A DNA stretch of 7,177 nucleotides from an uncultured Clostridia bacterium (GTDB taxonomy: Bacteria; Bacillota; Clostridia; Christensenellales; Borkfalkiaceae). The stretch is taken from assembly GCA_944338265.1 (NCBI GenBank), contig CALVLO010000076.1, positions 1 to 7,177 of the forward strand. Direction: 5' to 3'. The position numbers and the translations under genes were made by a program. The notes beneath the pieces were generated by a model that worked only from the letters and a program-made list of their open reading frames with translations, had not been told where the DNA came from and ran no database searches. Of this stretch, positions 6,569 to 7,177 are shown piece by piece (the stretch's first letter is position 1; every line of letters begins with the position of its first letter).

Positions 6569-6597
6569 TTTATATAATGGTATGTTCTGCGCGTCAA
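6569..6597 (-). promoter_or_regulatory. Possible second promoter very close to rpsJ
   Basis: On the minus strand TTGACG (6597–6592) is followed by a 17-base spacer and TATAAA (6574–6569), a good fit to the housekeeping sigma consensus. The predicted start, near 6562, falls inside the SD AGAGGAG (6567–6561). The transcript would therefore have about 8 untranslated bases and lack most of its SD. It may be a chance match, because the A/T-rich -10 region doubles as the stretch just upstream of the SD. Confidence 0.35.
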
Positions 6598-6626
6598 CGC
6601 ACCCGTGCGTATCGAGGTCCTCTATC

Positions 6627-6655
6627 AAAAAAACACTCGTTTTTTGCGGTGTTTT
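6627..6655 (-). terminator. Terminator-like hairpin in the S10 leader (possible attenuator)
   Basis: AAAACAC (6655–6649) can pair with GTGTTTT (6636–6630) around an A-rich loop, with a further CG/CG pair possible inside. The 3' arm runs into seven consecutive T (6633–6627). The stem is AT-rich, so it is weaker than a standard intrinsic terminator. Its position, 72 bases before the rpsJ start and just after the competing helices, suits an attenuator. Confidence 0.4.
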
Positions 6656-6665
6656 CTCGCAAAAG

Positions 6666-6740
6666 CCTCGGTTAGCCGCAGGAGTCTCGCTCCCACATTT
6701 GTCAGCGGAAATTATCTGCCGAGGGGCTTTCTCGCCTCGA
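6666..6740 (-). promoter_or_regulatory. Mutually exclusive helices in the S10 leader
   Basis: The segment CCTCGG (6724–6719) has two possible partners. It can pair upstream with CGAGG (6739–6735) through its CCTCG part, with a U·G pair possible next to it, giving a 10-base loop. Alternatively it can pair downstream with CCGAGG (6671–6666), six pairs, enclosing CCGC/GCGG (6708–6705 with 6679–6676) and GGAG/CTCC (6693–6690 with 6684–6681). Both cannot form together. The second form ends just 10 bases before the terminator-like hairpin. Confidence 0.45.
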
Positions 6741-6817
6741 TTTTTCAGTAACTTCCCGCCTCAACCCAATACGCCCGAGCGCGCGGCAAAAAGCCTGCCG
6801 ACGGACACAGCCTGTAT

Positions 6818-6846
6818 AATATACCATCTTTTTTGCACGAAGTCAA
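6818..6846 (-). promoter_or_regulatory. Main S10-operon promoter
   Basis: On the minus strand TTGACT (6846–6841) and TATATT (6823–6818) are separated by 17 bases, a near-consensus housekeeping sigma promoter. TATTAT overlaps the -10 two bases further downstream. The expected start is near 6811. Strong boxes, the phased A/T tracts immediately upstream and the position ahead of rpsJ fit the highly expressed operon. It is placed at the upstream end of the structured leader. Confidence 0.8.
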
Positions 6847-6859
6847 CGATTTGAAGCAG

Positions 6860-6907
6860 TTTTTTCGCTGTTTTTTGCGAAAAATCCGTCTTTTTTTGCA
6901 GTTTTTT
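6860..6907 (-). promoter_or_regulatory. Phased A/T tracts upstream of the S10 promoter (UP element or bend)
   Basis: Homopolymer tracts occur at 6860–6865 (T6), 6871–6876 (T6), 6880–6884 (A5), 6891–6897 (T7) and 6902–6907 (T6) on the plus strand. Centres of the T tracts are about 10–11 bases or twice that apart, which is near the helical repeat. Another T6 at 6829–6834 lies in the promoter spacer on roughly the same phase. The nearest tracts occupy about -50 to -65 relative to the start, where the RNA polymerase alpha subunit binds UP elements and where intrinsic curvature can act. Confidence 0.55.
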
Positions 6908-6936
6908 GCCCCCTTGGCGTCATCTTGTATGCGCCG

Positions 6937-6950
6937 CCCCCTCCCTCCAC
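6937..6950. other. Pyrimidine/purine tract in the intergenic region
   Basis: The plus strand reads as an almost pure C/T run; the minus strand has G runs of 2, 3 and 5 with single-base breaks, extended by a GG after a C. A two-layer G-quadruplex on the minus strand is conceivable. It lies upstream of the mapped promoter, so it would act in DNA rather than in the S10 mRNA. Nothing else is recognised between 6908 and 6979. Confidence 0.25.
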
Positions 6951-6979
6951 AATATATCCCTATGGCAAAGGCATATCTT

Positions 6980-7045
6980 ATTACTACTTGCCTATTCTTT
7001 CTTGTGAATTCTAAGATAGCACAAGAAAAAAATGCTTGTAGTAAT
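6980..7045. repeat. Nested AT-rich inverted repeat in the divergent intergenic region
   Basis: ATTACTAC (6980–6987) is the exact reverse complement of GTAGTAAT (7038–7045). Nested inside, TTTCTTGTG (6998–7006) is the exact reverse complement of CACAAGAAA (7020–7028) with a 13-base loop. A GC/GC pair is also possible after two mismatches next to the outer arms (6990–6991 with 7034–7035). The block is much more AT-rich than its surroundings. It could be an operator region, a small repeat element or a hairpin; no coding frame or terminator T run supports another reading. Confidence 0.55.
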
Positions 7046-7053
7046 TTTCTATA

Positions 7054-7067
7054 CGCGCGGGCGCGCG
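7054..7067. repeat. GC-only palindromic hairpin
   Basis: CGCGC (7054–7058) and GCGCG (7063–7067) flank GGGC. It sits between the AT-rich inverted repeat and the divergent promoter, 19 bases upstream of that promoter's -35 box. It could be a protein site or a barrier between divergent units; function is unknown. Confidence 0.35.
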
Positions 7068-7086
7068 AGAAAGGCGGCAAAAAGCA

Positions 7087-7115
7087 TTGACTTTGCGCGG
7101 CGCGGGCTGTAAAAT
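7087..7115 (+). promoter_or_regulatory. Divergent plus-strand promoter
   Basis: TTGACT (7087–7092), a 17-base GC-rich spacer and TAAAAT (7110–7115) make a near-consensus housekeeping promoter reading rightward, away from the S10 operon. The expected transcription start is near 7122. The gene it serves is mostly outside the window. Confidence 0.7.
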
Positions 7116-7121
7116 GGAAGC

Positions 7122-7177
7122 ATGCGGTATCTGAGGAGAAAATTTGCGGCATATCCCGTATACGAATGGCTGGAGAT
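7122..7177 (+). CDS. Possible start of a divergent gene (partial, unidentified)
   Basis: The frame opening at ATG 7122 stays open to the right edge and reads MRYLRRKFAAYPVYEWLE. This ATG coincides with the expected transcription start of the divergent promoter, so it would be a leaderless start. An alternative is TTG at 7144, 5 bases after GAGGAG (7133–7138), in another frame; a third is ATG at 7166. Eighteen codons are too few to recognise a family or to choose the frame. Only the presence of a rightward transcription unit is reasonably supported. Confidence 0.25.
   Translation, partial: MRYLRRKFAAYPVYEWLE

Larger units (their letters stand above)
6555..6811 (-). ncRNA. Candidate structured 5' leader of the S10 operon mRNA
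   Basis: Transcription from the upstream promoter would begin near 6811 and give a leader of about 257 nt before rpsJ. It has no convincing coding frame and is rich in potential helices. In 5'-to-3' order on the minus strand these are CGGCA/TGCCG (6800–6796 with 6788–6784), two competing helices between 6740 and 6666, a weak terminator-like hairpin at 6655–6627, and ACGCA/TGCGT (6610–6606 with 6601–6597) with a CGGG loop. I do not recognise a named leader family: the T-box signature is absent and similarity to the E. coli L4-responsive S10 leader cannot be judged by eye. Pairings were found by hand and no energies were calculated. Confidence 0.5.

Noticed and set aside
6672..6698. Eight-residue upstream frame MWERDSCG in the leader
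   Set aside because: No SD precedes its ATG and it falls inside the proposed helices; a leader peptide cannot be supported.
6600..6811. T-box riboswitch in the leader
   Set aside because: The conserved T-box core (GGGTGGNACC-type) and its usual antiterminator are absent, and the downstream genes are not amino-acid related.
6815..6820. Perfect TATAAT on the plus strand
   Set aside because: No -35-like box lies about 17 bases upstream on that strand; it is the reverse face of the minus-strand -10 region.
6843..6923. Minus-strand 26-codon small frame (MTPRGQKTAKKDGFFAKNSE...) after a G-rich run
   Set aside because: It lies upstream of the mapped promoter, so would not be in the S10 transcript; the SD-like run is too far away, and its Lys content comes from the A tracts.
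6833..7090. Plus-strand open frame of 85 codons
   Set aside because: Runs through the homopolymer tracts and the inverted repeat, shows no domain and has no SD at its start.
6745..7152. Minus-strand open frame of 135 codons in the upstream region
   Set aside because: It covers both promoters, the A/T tracts and the inverted repeat, has no SD, and its sequence is low-complexity translation of regulatory DNA.

Overview
The window holds the start of a bacterial S10–spc ribosomal-protein operon, read entirely on the minus strand. From its promoter end to the left edge the order is rpsJ (S10), rplC (L3), rplD (L4), rplW (L23), rplB (L2), rpsS (S19), rplV (L22), rpsC (S3), rplP (L16), rpmC (L29), rpsQ (S17), rplN (L14), rplX (L24), rplE (L5) and the first 15 codons of rpsN (S14). 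This is the canonical bacterial order with no gene missing, inserted or broken. Every junction is tight (4-base overlap to about 20-base gap) except rpsJ–rplC, which has a 60-base spacer. Strong Shine-Dalgarno (SD) sequences precede nearly all genes and often share bases with the previous stop codon.

The proteins look Gram-positive, most likely Bacillota/Clostridia. S14 begins like the short zinc-type form, L24 carries a CxxC...CxxC zinc ribbon, SD sequences are strong, and S3 and L3 have Firmicutes-like signatures. Coding DNA is fairly GC-rich while the upstream intergenic DNA is rich in A/T tracts. A finer taxonomic placement cannot be supported here. The less usual protein features are low-complexity Lys/Ala/Glu tails at the C-terminus of L24 and the N-terminus of L5, whose coding regions abut, plus a modest N-terminal extension on L22.

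Positions 6555–7177 are essentially non-coding and hold the regulatory DNA. A strong sigma-A-type promoter (TTGACT, 17 bases, TATATT) points toward rpsJ and is backed by A/T tracts spaced at roughly helical intervals. It would make a leader of about 257 nt. That leader can form competing hairpins followed by a weak terminator-like hairpin with a T run, so it is a candidate attenuator. A second promoter-like sequence lies almost on top of the rpsJ SD. Farther upstream are a nested AT-rich inverted repeat and a divergent plus-strand promoter (TTGACT, 17 bases, TAAAAT) that drives something off the right edge. No elongation-factor gene (tuf/fusA) sits next to rpsJ in the visible sequence.

Together the genes supply proteins of both subunits. 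L2, L3, L4, L22, L23, L24 and L29 build the large-subunit core and the exit tunnel. L5, L14 and L16 serve the central protuberance, the factor-binding side and the subunit interface. S3, S10, S14 and S19 form the small-subunit head, and S17 is an early body-assembly protein. No mobile element, CRISPR array, tRNA or rRNA was seen. The coding part is ordinary; the interest is in the leader and the upstream intergenic region.
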